Shown piece by piece: positions 1 to 12,382 of a stretch of DNA of 64,000 bases. Each line of letters starts with the position of its first letter. Position 1 is the stretch's first letter. Source of the DNA: Xylaria sp. FL1777 (Eukaryota; Ascomycota; Sordariomycetes; Xylariales; Xylariaceae); contig MU400536.1 in the NCBI GenBank assembly GCA_022578965.1, forward strand, positions 310,001 through 374,000, given 5' to 3'. The position numbers and the translations under genes are program-made. The notes below the pieces were generated by a model. That model saw only the letters and a program-made list of their open reading frames with translations. It was not told the DNA's origin and did no database searches.

Positions 1-1
1 C

Positions 2-2410
2 GTCGATCTTAAGGGAAAGGATGCCGTGGTCCTCGGTCGGAGTGACATTGTTGGCAGTCCCGTCAGTTACCTGCTTAAGAACGCAGATGCCACTGTTACC
101 ACATGCCACTCTAAGACAAAGGACTTAGAGGAGAAATTGAAGAAAGCCGACATCGTCGTTGCTGCCATAGGGAAGCCTAACTTCGTAAAGGGGGATTGGC
201 TGAAGCCAGGGGTCGTCGTAATTGACGTGGGGACCAATTACATTCCCGACGCATCTAAGAAATCGGGCCAACGTCTTGTCGGTGATGTTGACTATGAGTC
301 GGCATCTCAAGTTGCTTCTTACATCACTCCCGTTCCAGGCGGCGTGGGCCCCATGACAGTTGCTATGTTGCTGCAGAACGTAGTCGACGCTACGAGTATA
401 TACTTTGAGCGCCAGAAGCAGAGGCGAATTGTTCCCCTCCCTCTTAAGCTTCAATCCCCCGTCCCTTCGGATATCGAAGTTTCCAGGGCCCAACCACCAA
501 AACAGATCACTCGGGTTGCAGAGGAGATTGGCATTGCACCACACGAACTTGAGCCATATGGCTCATCCAAAGCCAAGGTGGATTTAGGTCTTTTGAAGCG
601 CCTTGAGCACCGCAGGAATGGTCGCTATGTTGTCGTCACTGGTATCACACCTACCCCGCTTGGTGAAGGCAAGTCTACTACGACAATGGGCTTAGCACAG
701 GCACTGGGTGCTCACCTCGGCCGATTGACCTTTGCAAATGTACGTCAGCCTAGCCAAGGTCCTACCTTTGGTATCAAGGGAGGCGCTGCAGGCGGCGGCT
801 ACAGTCAGGTTATTCCCATGGACGAATTCAATATGCATTTAACAGGCGATATCCATGCCGTTACCGCTGCAAACAACCTTCTCGCTGCTGCCATTGAAAC
901 CCGCATTTTTCATGAAAACACACAGAAAGATGGACCCTTGTACAAGAGACTAGTGCCTACAAAGAACGGAAAGAGGGTGTTTGCACCGGTTATGTTTCGT
1001 CGACTTAAGAAATTGGGAATTGAAAAATCGGATCCAAACGAGCTCACAGAAGACGAGATCCACCGTTTCGCTCGTCTAGATATCGACCCTGATACTATCA
1101 CTTGGAGACGTGTCTTGGATGTTAATGATCGCCATCTGCGTGGGATCACTGTTGGCATTGCGCCCACTGAGAAGGGCCAGACAAGGAACACTGGGTTCGA
1201 TATCTCGGTCGCGAGCGAATGTATGGCTATTCTTGCCATGAGCACCAGTCTAGCTGATATGCGAGAACGACTTGGCCGGATGGTCGTAGCTACCTCACGA
1301 TCTGGGGACCCCGTTACATGTGACGACCTTGGAGCCGGCGGTGCCTTGACTGCTCTCATGAAAGATGCCATCAAACCCAACTTAATGCAGAGTTTAGAAG
1401 GTACTCCCGTATTCGTGCACGCTGGACCATTCGCCAACATCAGTATTGGCAATAGCTCTATCCTAGCAGATAAGATGGCCCTGAAACTCGCAGGCACTGA
1501 ACTCGACGAGGACCATGACACCAAGGCTGGTTATGTCGTCACCGAGGCAGGTTTTGATTTCACGATGGGTGGCGAGAGATTCTTTAACATCAAGTGCCGT
1601 GCCTCGGGTCTCGTACCTGATGTTGTAGTTGTTGTCGCCACAGTCCGTGCCCTTAAGGTGCATGGTGGAGGTCCCCCAATTGCTCCCGGTGCTTCTTTGG
1701 ACCCTGTTTACAAGACAGAAAATGTTGAAGTTCTACGCAAAGGGTGTGTGAACCTGAAGAAACACATTGAAAACGCAAGGACATACGGGTGTCCCGTTGT
1801 CGTCGCCATCAATAAGTTTTCCACGGACACAGACGCCGAAATCGCTGTTATCCGGGAAGAAGCTATCGCTGCCGGAGCGGAGGACGCCATATTGGCGAAC
1901 CACTGGGCTGAAGGTGGTAAGGGTGCTGTCGACCTCGCCAAGGGTGTAATTGCTGCTTCTGAGAAGCCCAAGAACTTCAAGTTACTATATGATATTGAGG
2001 GCGGTTCCGTTCAAGAGCGGATGGAGGCTATCTGCAAGAAGATGTATGGTGCTGCGGCTGTCGAATTTAGCGAGTTGGCACAGAAGAAAGTCGACACGTA
2101 CACGAAGCAGGGTTTCGCTAACCTGCCTATTTGCGTTGCTAAGACGCAATACTCCTTATCACACGACCCAGATCTCAAGGGTGCTCCGACAGGCTTCACT
2201 GTCCCCATCCGCGATGTGAGAATGGCAGCCGGTGCAGGATACTTGTGAGAGGCGATCCCACACGTATGGTTCAAATACTTCTGCTAACTTCTGTTCAATA
2301 GGTATGCTCTCGCTGCTGACATTCAAACCATTCCTGGCCTGCCGACTGCGCCAGGGTACTTGAACGTAGATGTTGACACCGAAACCGGCGAGATCCAAGG
2401 ACTCTTCTAA
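2..2410 (+). CDS. ADE3: C1-tetrahydrofolate synthase, 5' partial
   Basis: Trifunctional enzyme of folate one-carbon metabolism: methylene-THF dehydrogenase, methenyl-THF cyclohydrolase and formyl-THF synthetase. It supplies formyl-THF for purine and formyl-Met synthesis. The gene enters from the left edge; the frame is open from base 2, inside the dehydrogenase NAD(P)-binding domain ([14 protein letters not shown]), followed by [17 protein letters not shown]. The synthetase domain follows, with ATP-binding [15 protein letters not shown] and the folate-site region [18 protein letters not shown]. One intron at 2245-2301 (GTGAGA..CAATAG, branch GCTAAC) restores the usual C-terminus, [15 protein letters not shown] to EIQGLF, with TAA at 2408-2410. 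Yeast has cytosolic (ADE3) and mitochondrial (MIS1) forms. The N-terminus that would tell them apart is outside the window, so the symbol is generic. Confidence 0.95.
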
Positions 2411-3919
2411 AAAAAAAACAAGAAGAAAGAAAAAAAGGAAGGAAAAGAAAAAGAATTAATCGATTGTATAGTCAATACGTTTGCATCTAGTAGGTGCCAA
2501 TTATATAAGGCACAGGGCGGTGTTTTGGCTAGGCAGGGATTTAGACTCAACTCATAGCATCATCAGAAAGGGAAAGGAACAATGCATAGCTTCTCCGATT
2601 CAACTATAGAGAAGCGGGAGTACAGTTCGATAAAGGATCATTTTCAACCATCTTCTACGATATATTAAATGGAAGGAGACAGGGCGGGCATTTTTGCAAC
2701 AAGATACCTTCAACAGCAATAGAGTTGAGCGCTTTACTGAGATAACCACGTTTTATGGTTTTACGGTGTTCCCTCTCTTGTCTTTCCTCCAGCAATGCTC
2801 GGGCTAACAGTCTTTTCGTTTGCCGTGTCTCCGTTGGGCTCAGCTCTAATACTCGCATGCTTCAGAGGATATCGGGTTGCTTTTGTTAGTTTAAAAAATG
2901 TGAGACTGATCTTTATACACCGCCTGGAGACAGCGAGTGAGTACCTTAAAACCGGAGAGGATGTTTACGCCACTAACTTTGAAAAAAAAAAAAAGTATCG
3001 GTTAACTGCTATTTCAAATAACTAGACGCTTATTCATCGTTTTAAATCCTCGCCCCTTACACGTGTCACTTGGTTACTGTGGCCGTTTTCTATTCTGGCA
3101 AGGATAACATAATCAATCGTATTCGTTGGAACCTAAACTTTGGCTCATTCGCTCACACCCGTTCTACCTAGGTAGTATATGTTTGCATCTGATAAATTTG
3201 AAGTACGTATACTGATTAAGTAGTCATAGCATTCAATGTAGCTCGCATTACCTCTCCCCGGAAAAGCAAATCGATTTGCAATTACTTGATACTGGTTGGT
3301 GGCGTGTGCATTCTCATGGTGTCTATGATAGGGAGTCACTAGCTAGCTTCCTTGGTATAGTAAATCTTGAGGCAAGCCAACTAGTTAGCTAGCCTTAGTA
3401 TATAAGGTCTGCGGGATATATTCACATTATTCAAATGTTAGCTGAGATCATGAATTCGATGGTCTTGTAGGGTCTGCCTCCAATGGGAGTGGATATAATA
3501 GGAATATTCGTTGATATTGACGGGGAAAGCTATCTACATCTACTGCAACTCCTTGTGAAACTTTAGACTTCGAATAGAGAGCAGGGGCGCCAGATACACA
3601 TAATAACTCAGCGATAGGATGCCCTACCCTCACTCCATGTCTAATCCCCCGCACAAAAAGAAAAGAAAAAACAGCCAAAGCAAAGAGTCGCTGGGGGTAA
3701 AGTAGCCGGGTAGCTGTAAATGACCCTTTCTGAACGCCTTGAATGCTAATAGGACCGCCCGTGTTGATGCTCCGTTCCCAAAAGATATCTACCATTCCTA
3801 TGTAACTTCATGACGGCGTGCGTCTCGTTTGTACCTCATGCCGTATCCCAGAAGAGAAGCAAGCCTCCATGGATCCAGACCGACAAATCGGGATGCCTGG
3901 GGGAAATTTGTTGTTTCCT
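2411..3919. other. intergenic, A-rich tract and AT-rich spacer
   Basis: Lies between the 3' ends of two convergent genes. Right after the C1-THF synthase stop is a purine-rich A/G tract (about 2411-2455), probably within the 3' UTR. A second A-run sits near 2980-2994. Nested CTAGCTAGC-like sequence occurs at about 3340-3395, and a CTACCTAGGTAG palindrome at about 3165. I see no gene. Confidence 0.5.
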
Positions 3920-4693
3920 TTATGTGTGCCTGCTTCTCTTCCCTTCTCTACCGGCCATATCCTTTCCAAAGTTCAGACTACCTACATCAAACAGCTCTGC
4001 AAAGTTGATTGGCCGCTTCTGACCGGCCCCTTTCCCCAGGTGAGCTGTTGTTGTATTGCGTGGTCGTGGATATCGCTTGTCCTTCCGCATACGGGTGGTA
4101 TGAGATACAGATGTGGTAGAAGCGCCTTGGTTCATGTTGTCATTCGTTTTTATCGAGTCTGACAAGTCGAGGTTTGCGATGTTCAAATAAGATTCCTGGG
4201 GGTAGGGATATGAAGACTGAAAAGTGAAGTTTTCCTGTGTCGGGACGGCGATCGTCTGGGGCTCTTCGACAGCAGGCTCAACGACGGCTGGGGGATGAGA
4301 AGCTGGCGGTGCTGAGTCGTTTCGTGATGGTTGCGAGACAGCAGTTGGACGTTGGGGCTCAGGTGAAGCAACTGGCTCGGCCTTGTCGACTTCCTCCTCG
4401 TCGTCGGTGATCTGGGGGCCCGAATCTTTGCCGTCCAAACGCTCGGTAGCCCATTTCCTGATCTGCCAACCTTCTCCGTCACCTAGGCCGATGTTTCGTC
4501 TGTCGAGGAAGAGTAGCAGGTCGTCGAGACAGTCCTGGTATCCATCGGAGCGGGACTTGGCCTGGGCGGCGGCCGAGGTCTTGTAAAGCTTTGTGACGGA
4601 TAGTGCAGCGGCCTTGAAAGCGTCGAGGAGCTGCTCGGGTGAGTCAGCGCTCGGGGCGGCTTTGGGCGGCGAGGAGCCTCTCATAGCATCCAT
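3920..4693 (-). CDS. HAPSTR1/TAPR1-like (DUF4588) protein
   Basis: Uncharacterised nuclear-type protein of 257 residues. The N-terminal helical block (about residues 20-85) reads LLDAFKAAALSVTKLYKTSA, then SDGYQDCLDDLLLFLDR and WQIRKWATERLDG. It resembles the helical core of the HAPSTR1/C16orf72 (UPF0472, DUF4588) family, where AV.LYK is followed by a G.Q.G..D.L.W pattern. In animals this family partners the ubiquitin ligase HUWE1 in stress responses; that role here is inference. After the core comes a low-complexity acidic and Pro/Ser/Thr/Gln-rich stretch, and then a short basic end (KRPINFAELFDV..GREGKRSRHT). The start is the ATG at 4693; the in-frame GTG one codon upstream is not used. I see no intron. 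Confidence 0.75.
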   Translation of the reverse strand: MDAMRGSSPPKAAPSADSPEQLLDAFKAAALSVTKLYKTSAAAQAKSRSDGYQDCLDDLLLFLDRRNIGLGDGEGWQIRKWATERLDGKDSGPQITDDEEEVDKAEPVASPEPQRPTAVSQPSRNDSAPPASHPPAVVEPAVEEPQTIAVPTQENFTFQSSYPYPQESYLNIANLDLSDSIKTNDNMNQGASTTSVSHTTRMRKDKRYPRPRNTTTAHLGKGAGQKRPINFAELFDVGSLNFGKDMAGREGKRSRHT

Positions 4694-5786
4694 CACGATG
4701 GTCGCACCAGGTTCTCTACAGGACAGGGCCGGACCAACACCGAGAGGGCTGGTTTTCGGAGGTCGCTAACGATACAAACAAGACAGGCAAGGGGACAAGA
4801 AAATCAACCCTTGGTGTGTATCTCGCAGTTTTCGCAGTCGTTGTCTGGGTTGGTCTGGTGGGGGGCCACTACGGGCAAGGCGGGCTGGCGGGCTGGTGGG
4901 CCGGACTCGAAATACTACGTACTGTAGCGAACGGATCCAGTACGATTGATTGGTCACAGGTTACAGAGAGCGTGGTCACCGGCGAGGTGATTCGATTAAC
5001 AGCGAACGACAAAGACGCTGGCTAGTACAGATGGTGGTGCAAACGGGTGGTGAGCGACGAGGGCGGATTGAGGTGGCTAGGTGTTGCAAAGGGGAGGATG
5101 AGCGGTCGTTTGCCGTACGGGTGCGGTTTGATGATGATGATGCGGATGATGATGGAGATGGTCATGCTGCGGCCTTGCTAATCTAATCCTGGGCCACTTG
5201 GACTTAGTCAAGCCTCTGTGCGTTGGTTGCTGGCTACGCTGGCGGCCGACAGGGATGGTCCAGGTAGAAAGTTAGAAAAGGGAAAGGTCAGGTGTGCCGC
5301 GTGTCTTGGCGACGCCGAAGCTGTCCCAGTGGTCCGGAAGCGTGCTGGCTTTTGGTCAGAGGCTTGATTGTAAAACCCGGCCACTTGCTACCACCTGGCA
5401 AAGTGGAAACAAGACCAGCGCTAAAGATCGTCCAACTAGGTACCTAATCAATTAGGGACCAGACAGACCAGCCTAACATTCTACATACATATATCCTAAG
5501 GGTTAGCCGACCACCAAGGAAAGTCCCGCAGTTTTCCAAAAACATAGAATTGGCTATCTAAACGCATATTTCTTGTAGAATATAAACGAGGGTGGTGGCA
5601 TAGATAAGTGATTCACAATGCCCGGAATACATAGGTAACGATTGTTATCTCCCAACATACTGGGTAACCGCCTACCCCCAACAAAACCGCCTTTCCAGTC
5701 ACATATTGTTGACTAAAGTTTATAAAAGTGAAAGATAAGAAGTGTATCTAGGCACAAAGATAATTCGTCTAAGACGACAACGTTCT
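4694..5786. other. intergenic / upstream region of the DUF4588 gene
   Basis: Mostly the promoter side of the minus-strand DUF4588-like gene. It contains a GATGATGATGCGGATGATGATGG simple-sequence stretch near 5130-5160 and an ACTAGGTACCTAAT palindrome near 5435. Short reading frames here have no recognisable protein features. Confidence 0.4.
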
Positions 5787-6056
5787 TCACTGGGCGCCAG
5801 GGTGTCGATATGCCTGAGCTTGATTCTGAGGTACGGTTAGTCCTATGGCGCCCAAAATGTGTAACCAGAGAGTGCTGCTACAACCTACATTTTCATTTGC
5901 TGCCTCAGGCATGGTGGAGGCGCAAGGAAGAAGAGTTTCGTTGGTATCATTGAAGAGGACATCGTATCCGATACGGTTCTTGGAAGTTCCAGGGCATTCA
6001 TGGGTTCCACCAGTGGTCTTAATCCATCGGTCGCAAACAGAGCATCGGACAGCCAT
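5787..6056 (-). CDS. possible small protein with a zinc-like motif
   Basis: An 89-codon open frame from the ATG at 6056. It opens MAVRCSVCDRWIKTTGGTHECPG, with a CxxC and an HxC spaced like a small zinc finger, then a Thr/Asn/Ala-rich region and the end QAQAYRHPGAQ. I do not recognise the family. A short intron could remove part of the 3' half: on the minus strand a GTAGGT-like donor lies near 5890 and an acceptor CCATAG near 5844. The only support is the ordered Cys/His motif directly after the start. It may be a chance frame. Confidence 0.3.
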   Translation of the reverse strand: MAVRCSVCDRWIKTTGGTHECPGTSKNRIGYDVLFNDTNETLLPCASTMPEAANENVGCSSTLWLHILGAIGLTVPQNQAQAYRHPGAQ

Positions 6057-6751
6057 CTTGAGTGGATGATAGTTTTGTAACTGCTCTTATGTCTTGAGAG
6101 GATTGCGGGAGTGAAAATGATGGATGGCAATAGAGTCAAATCACGGAAGTAATGTCGAGGGCTTGCCTCAATATATACTTGTAGATATGCCTAGCCGACA
6201 GACTACGTAGCTTGCTCAAGACACCAACATCGTGACCAGATTTGTGACCTATGTTATGAACAAGCTTCATTTCGGTGAGAAAGTGGGTGCATCAGCCTCA
6301 ATATTGCAAGGCAACAATAACAACTCTTCATCACATGGAAATCGTCACCCTATTGTATGTTGTATACACACTGTTACGAGCCAACAGTGAAATTCCGAAG
6401 CGCTGGTAATTGAATCGCGCCTCTTCATGGATTTTTTACACATTGGAGGCAGACTGACTTTTCCCACTAATTGCCCTTTTAGGCTAGATGCCAAGAGGGC
6501 AATAGCTAGTCGATCTACAGATTCATATACACTATTTCCACGAGGCTGTGGGCTAACTGAACTGTTGTGTGTACCTACCTATATAATCTTGGTTCGGTGC
6601 CTATCAGTAGGCATGTACGAGTATGCCTTACATCGCTACCACATTTCCTACCACGAAAGGTTTCCTACTCCACGATACCATTGACAGTAGGTGTCCCTTA
6701 TAGGTAGCTAACGACACATTTATCAATCCGTCAATATCCAACTCTGTAAAG
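6057..6751. other. intergenic, nothing recognised
   Basis: AT-rich spacer upstream of the APH-like kinase gene. It holds a GTACCTACCTATAT motif near 6570 and TAGGTAGCTA near 6700. No coding stretch with protein-like composition was seen. Confidence 0.4.
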
Positions 6752-7715
6752 ATGAACCCGTATGAGGCGGACCCAAAAAAAATACCGGCTGACGATCTTT
6801 ACTGGGACATTCCATCTTTCGGGCGATATCTAGCTCGGCCTGATGATTTCCAAGTCGATCGCCAATACGTTAATTCACGGACTGAAGACTCATTAAGATA
6901 CTGGGCATCGGTGCTCGACCGCTGTGATGAGACCGTCAGGATTTACCCCGCTGACGATGATGGTCGGGATGTTTTCGCTCTGGGCAGCGTGATTGTGAAG
7001 TCGAGTCACCTTCACACGACGAGAAAACAAGATAAGGTGGACTTTACATATGCCGACGCCAATGAAGTCCAAGCCATCGCTCTTGTTCGCGGTGTTCTGG
7101 ATGATGTCAAGGTGCCGAAAATTTACTTCAATGGCCAGGTAAGATAATGGCTCGTTTGAAAGGGGAATAGTAATGCATGGACCACACATACTCACACCTT
7201 TCTAGATAAATGGTAGCCCTGTAATCATTCAGGAGAGAATTCCTGGCGTGGGTTTGAACGTTGCGTGGCCATACTTATCGCCAGCTCAAAGGGCCTCATT
7301 CAAGCAGCAGGCCCGGCAACTTCTTCGCCGGATACATTCTATCAAGCCTATTACAGGACAACATCAAGGTCACCAACATGTTGTGCCTGATCCTAACATA
7401 CTTACCAATCGTCGTATCAATTCCCTCGAGAAAGAGATATTGTTCTCGACGCCTCGTAATGATACGGATGTCGGCTTCATGCATAACGATTTTACGACAT
7501 CCAATTGTATAGTTGATAACGACAAGATAGTCGGGATTATTGACTGGGAAATGGCTGGGTTTTTTGGTTGGAGCACTGCAGCAAAGATACACAGTAGGAT
7601 TCGGACTCCCCAACGGGAACACTTTGTTAACGCGAACTTGAGCGAAGAGACGCTGCGGGAAATGATGGTATGGAACGATCTATACGATGGTGCTATGCCA
7701 GGCCCCTTAAACTAG
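6752..7715 (+). CDS. aminoglycoside phosphotransferase (APH)-family kinase
   Basis: Fungal kinase-like protein of the APH/choline-kinase superfamily; its small-molecule substrate is unknown. Two exons, 6752-7138 and 7206-7715, are joined by a 67-base phase-0 intron (GTAAGA..TTCTAG), giving 298 residues. The N-lobe has a nucleotide-site-like stretch (FALGSVIVKSSHLH). The C-lobe carries the Brenner-type catalytic loop HNDFTTSNCIVD and the metal-binding IIDWEMAGFFG. The loop starts HND where HGD is common, as is usual in fungal paralogues. The start ATG follows a 5' region with stops. The protein ends GAMPGPLN; a further downstream exon cannot be excluded. Such proteins are expanded in filamentous fungi and are not resistance genes by default. 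Confidence 0.85.
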
Positions 7716-8823
7716 CTACTGATCATTTGTGTCTTCCGTTTAAGTCTTATAATGATGTATTACAAGCAAGGTTCGAAGACACCTGTCAAGCATTCACTGC
7801 TTCATATCTGGGAGCCTGTACCTCTCAGGATGGGTATACAGTAAGCATTCGCTGTCGTTCAAGGAGTCTAGAATGATAGGTCGATGAGCTTTCGGCTTCG
7901 ACATACGGAATACTCTCCTTATTCCCCCCAGTCGGTGGATCTTACCCCGAGAGCTTATTCCAATGAGTATCTGTACATTGCCATTAGACTACTTAGGGTT
8001 AACAGTGTACTAGACACAGAAATGCTGACATTACCTCTCTACTTATTTACAAGTCCGCGTTTTACATGTTCGTGTTTAGGGGTTAACATATAGAGCAGGA
8101 TAGGTACCGACAAAGTTGGTTTACTGATAGGTAGTACTATTTAGCTGAAGTTGAGATGTCTCTCAAGACTTAACCATTTCGAAGACCATTTTATCATGCT
8201 AAACACAACTAGTAGGTGAAAGTAGCACGTATGTTAAATTGACTTTGTTGTAGTTTATAAGAAGAATACCATATAGGTATAACTGGCAGCTGGACCAGGA
8301 TAATGTAACGCGACGGCTCCAAGGAGAGACGTTGGTTGAGAAAGGGTCTACAAATCACAGAGCGCGCAACTAGGCAAATGGAGAATATAATGGGGCACGC
8401 TAGACTTCCTTTGTGTTAGAGTATCCCGGTGTAGTAACGATAAAGCACCGATAAGGCTCATGCTGGACTGTACCTGATGTCTGCCAAGGCCGTGTTGTTT
8501 TTAATATGTACGCCGAGCTGGACATGATGTACCTACCTACCTATTATTCCTCTATCCACTGCTCGCCAATCTTTTCGACCACCTCCTCCACCTTTAATTC
8601 TCAACGACCACATTCCGACGCGTTTACCTCGTACCTCACTCGGCCTTCTCCTCGACCAACCCTTCCTCTCCATTCTCCACCGCCAGCACCAACACCATCA
8701 CGGACCATCACTACGAGTCGTCAGGGCCGTATCTCGACCAGTACCTGACCAGAGTCCTAAGGTCTAAGGTATCCATACCGCGCGTCCGAGGCGCGTAAAG
8801 TGCTTGCAGTGCCACCAATTGAC
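7716..8823. other. intergenic / 5' region of the ISWI gene
   Basis: AT-rich up to about 8500. From about 8528 there is a TACCTACCTACC run followed by a C/T-rich stretch up to the ISWI start, typical of a fungal 5' UTR. The reading frame at 8506-8748 (Ser/Thr/Pro-rich) is best explained by that pyrimidine-rich leader. Confidence 0.4.
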
Positions 8824-11800
8824 ATGGCCCCCTCACGTTCCAAGGCGAGAGTGGTCGACACCGACGCGTCTATGTCAGATGCGCCAGAGCCTCCAGTTAA
8901 TAGACCTGACGAAATGGTGTGTTCTCATTACATTTAGAGATAGCGCGCCTTCTCCCTTGTGCTAATTTTTGGTATACAGGAGGTTGACGAAACCCCAGAC
9001 TTTACCGACTCTGACACAAATCCCAACACCACTGCTAGTAGTGTCGCTGGTGACTTTCATGTAGACGGCCGTAAAAAGCGCGCCGAAGCAAATCAGCTAA
9101 GGAGAAGTATATTCGGCAGGAAGCATGATGCCTTAGGAGAGTCCAAAGTAAGCGCCAAAGAACAGAAAGCCAAGGTAGTGAGTGGTGTGGTAGCGTTGCT
9201 AATTATCCTATGTGTATAGGAAGATGACAGCATACGAAGATTCCGCTATCTTTTGGGTCTAACGGACCTGTTCCGTCATTTCATCGAGACGAATCCAAAT
9301 CCAAAGGTCAGAGAGATAATGCACGAGATAGACCGTCAGAACGAAGAAGAAGAGACAAGAAAGAAGAAAAAGGGCGTCCGTCAGGGCGGCGCGGCTACTG
9401 GCCGAGCGCGTCGGACTGAAGCCGAAGAAGATGCCGAGCTGCTCAAGGACGAAAGGCATGGCGGGTCTGCCGAGACAGTTTTCAGGGAGTCGCCAAGCTT
9501 CGTTCACGGAACAATGAGAGACTACCAAATTGCTGGTTTGAACTGGCTAATCTCGCTGCACGAAAACGGCATTTCGGGAATTCTCGCAGACGAGATGGGC
9601 TTAGGCAAAACCTTACAGACGATTTCGTTTCTTGGGTACCTACGGCATATCATGGGCATCAATGGCCCCCATCTAGTACTCGTGCCCAAGTCTACACTTG
9701 ACAACTGGAGACGAGAATTTGAGAGATGGACACCAGACGTCAACGTACTAGTTCTTCAGGGCGCCAAGGATGAGCGACATGCCTTGATCAACGAGCGGCT
9801 GGTTGATGATGGGTTCGATGTCTGCATTACAAGTTATGAGATGGTCCTAAGAGAAAAGAGCCATTTGAAAAAGTTTGCCTGGGAATATATCATCATCGAT
9901 GAGGCGCATCGCATCAAGAACGAAGAGTCTTCGCTAGCACAGGTAATCCGGCTGTTTAACTCACGAAACCGTCTACTAATCACGGGAACCCCGCTGCAAA
10001 ACAATCTCCATGAGCTATGGGCTCTCTTGAACTTCTTACTACCAGATGTGTTTGGTGATGCTGAGGCCTTTGACCAGTGGTTTTCTGGTCAGGGTCAGGA
10101 TCAAGAGAAAGTCGTGGAGCAACTTCACAAGGTCTTACGACCCTTTCTTCTACGCCGCGTAAAGGCCGACGTCGAAAAGAGTTTATTACCTAAAAAGGAA
10201 GTTAACTTATATATTGGTATGTCAGACATGCAGGTCAAATGGTACCAGAAAATCCTCGAGAAGGATATCGACGCTGTCAATGGTGCGGGTGGAAAACGAG
10301 AATCGAAAACCCGCCTCCTCAACATAGTGATGCAACTACGAAAGTGCTGCAACCACCCCTATCTTTTTGAGGGTGCCGAGCCTGGGCCGCCGTATACAAC
10401 AGATGAGCATCTCGTGTTCAACTCTGGGAAGATGGCACTGCTCGACAGACTTCTCAAGAAGATGCAGGAACAAGGTAGTCGTGTTCTGATTTTCTCACAA
10501 ATGAGCCGCCTACTCGATATCCTCGAAGACTACTGTGTATTCCGTGAATATAAGTATTGCCGTATCGATGGAGGCACTGCACACGAAGATCGAATTGCAG
10601 CTATTGATGACTACAATAAAGAGGGCTCGGATAAGTTCATTTTCTTGCTAACGACTCGAGCTGGTGGCTTGGGCATCAACCTGACTACCGCTGATATCGT
10701 TGTTTTATACGATAGCGACTGGAACCCTCAAGCAGATCTTCAAGCTATGGACCGGGCGCATCGAATCGGGCAGACCAAGCAGGTCGTTGTTTATCGATTT
10801 GTCACGGAGAATGCAATTGAAGAGAAGGTCCTTGAGCGAGCCGCCCAAAAGCTTCGCCTCGATCAGCTAGTCATTCAACAAGGTCGTGCTCACCCCGGTG
10901 CTAAGGGCCCAGCTGGCAAGGATGAACTTCTCAATATGATTCAACACGGAGCCGAAAAAGTGTTTCAGAACAAGGGTGCAATTGGTACTGCAGCAAAAGG
11001 TACTGAACTGAATGATGACGACATCGAGGAGATTCTATCGAAGGGCGAAGCTCGAACGAAAGAGCTTAACGCGAAATACGAGAAACTAGGTATCGATGAT
11101 TTGCAGAAATTTTCTTCAGAATCTGCTTACGAATGGAACGGTGAAAACTTCAGCGGCAAAAAGAAGGAAATTGGGTTGAATTGGATCAATCCCGCAAAGC
11201 GCGAGCGTAAAGAGCAGTCATATTCAGTCGACAAATTCTATCGGCAGGCAATCTACGGGACTACCAAGGCAGAGCCCAAGCCTAAAGCACCTCGAGCACC
11301 AAAGCAAATTCCTGTTCACGACTACCAGTTTTACCCTCCTCGCCTGCGAGAATTACAAGATCGTGAGACGGCATATTACCGTAAAGAGATTGGTTACAAA
11401 GTTCCATTACCTGACGGTGATGATGACAACCTGTCAGAACGTGAAGCTGAGCGTGCTTTAGACCAACAAGAAATTGACACCGCTGTTCCCCTTACAGAAG
11501 AAGAACAGGAAGAGAAGCAGAAGCTTTCGCTTCAAGGCTTTAGTGACTGGAATCGACGAGACTACCAACAATTTATCAACGGCTCTGCACGTTACGGGCG
11601 TCACGACTTTGATAGAATTGCCGAGGAAGTTGACAGTAAGACCCCGGCGGAAATCAAAGCATACTCAAAAGTATTCTGGCAGCGCTACACTGAAGTCGCT
11701 GACTATACTAAATCCCTTGGGGTTATTGAGACTGGAGAGGAGCGACTGCGTAAAACTGAGCATCAACGCAAAATGCTCAGAAAGAAACTGCAGCAATACC

Positions 11801-12382
11801 GCGTGCCTCTGCAGCAGATGAAGATCAACTACTCTGTCTCCACAACTAACAAGAAGGTTTACACGGAAGAAGAAGATCGATTCTTATTAGTGCTTCTTGA
11901 CAAGTACGGTATTGACTCGGAAGCGATTTTCGAACGCATTCGTGATGAGATTCGAGAGAGTCCTCTATTCCGATTTGATTGGTTCTTCTTAAGCCGGACG
12001 CCCGTCGAGATCAGCCGTCGTTGCACTACCCTTCTCACTACTATTGTGAAGGAGTTTGAGGATGTGCATCCGACGAAATCGAACGGTGTCAATGGCAAGG
12101 GGAAGAGAGAGCCCGAAGACGAGGAGAACGACGAGGACAGCATTCTTGGCATGGCACCAGTTAAGAAGAAGTCGAAGAGTAGTGTGAAGGTAGGGCAATC
12201 TTGTATTATGCTTCTACAAAGAGTTGAATATGTACTAACGAAGGAAATAGAATAAAGCACTAGACAATGTCAAGGGCGCTAACAAGTCGAATTCTGCAGC
12301 TCCTTCTTCACGGGCCTCGAGTGTCACCTCTACGGCCTCGGTATCAGGAACCAAGTCTAAATCGAAAGGGAAGAAGAAATAG
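8824..12382 (+). CDS. ISW1: ISWI-type chromatin remodelling ATPase
   Basis: SNF2-family nucleosome-spacing ATPase of 1129 residues. Four exons: 8824-8916, 8980-9174, 9220-12189 and 12251-12382. All three introns (63, 45 and 61 bases) are phase 0. The helicase N-lobe has Walker [10 protein letters not shown] at about residue 219 and DEAH at about 322. The C-lobe has [15 protein letters not shown] and RAHRIGQT at about 609. The ISWI-specific C-terminus follows: HAND (from [18 protein letters not shown], about 790), SANT ([17 protein letters not shown], about 864) and SLIDE ([17 protein letters not shown], about 977). A Lys/Ser-rich tail ends GKKK. The third exon opens [20 protein letters not shown], the usual N-terminal ISWI helix region. 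ISW1 and ISW2 are distinct in yeast; this may be the single ancestral type, so the symbol is a family label. Confidence 0.95.

Noticed and set aside
3448..3795. 115-codon minus-strand frame downstream of the DUF4588-like gene
   Set aside because: It directly follows the 3' end of that gene on the same strand. It has no domain-like sequence, and 3' UTR is the simpler explanation.
8506..8748. 80-codon Ser/Thr/Pro-rich frame before the ISWI start
   Set aside because: Pyrimidine-rich leader sequence gives such frames by composition, and the ISWI start codon lies just downstream.
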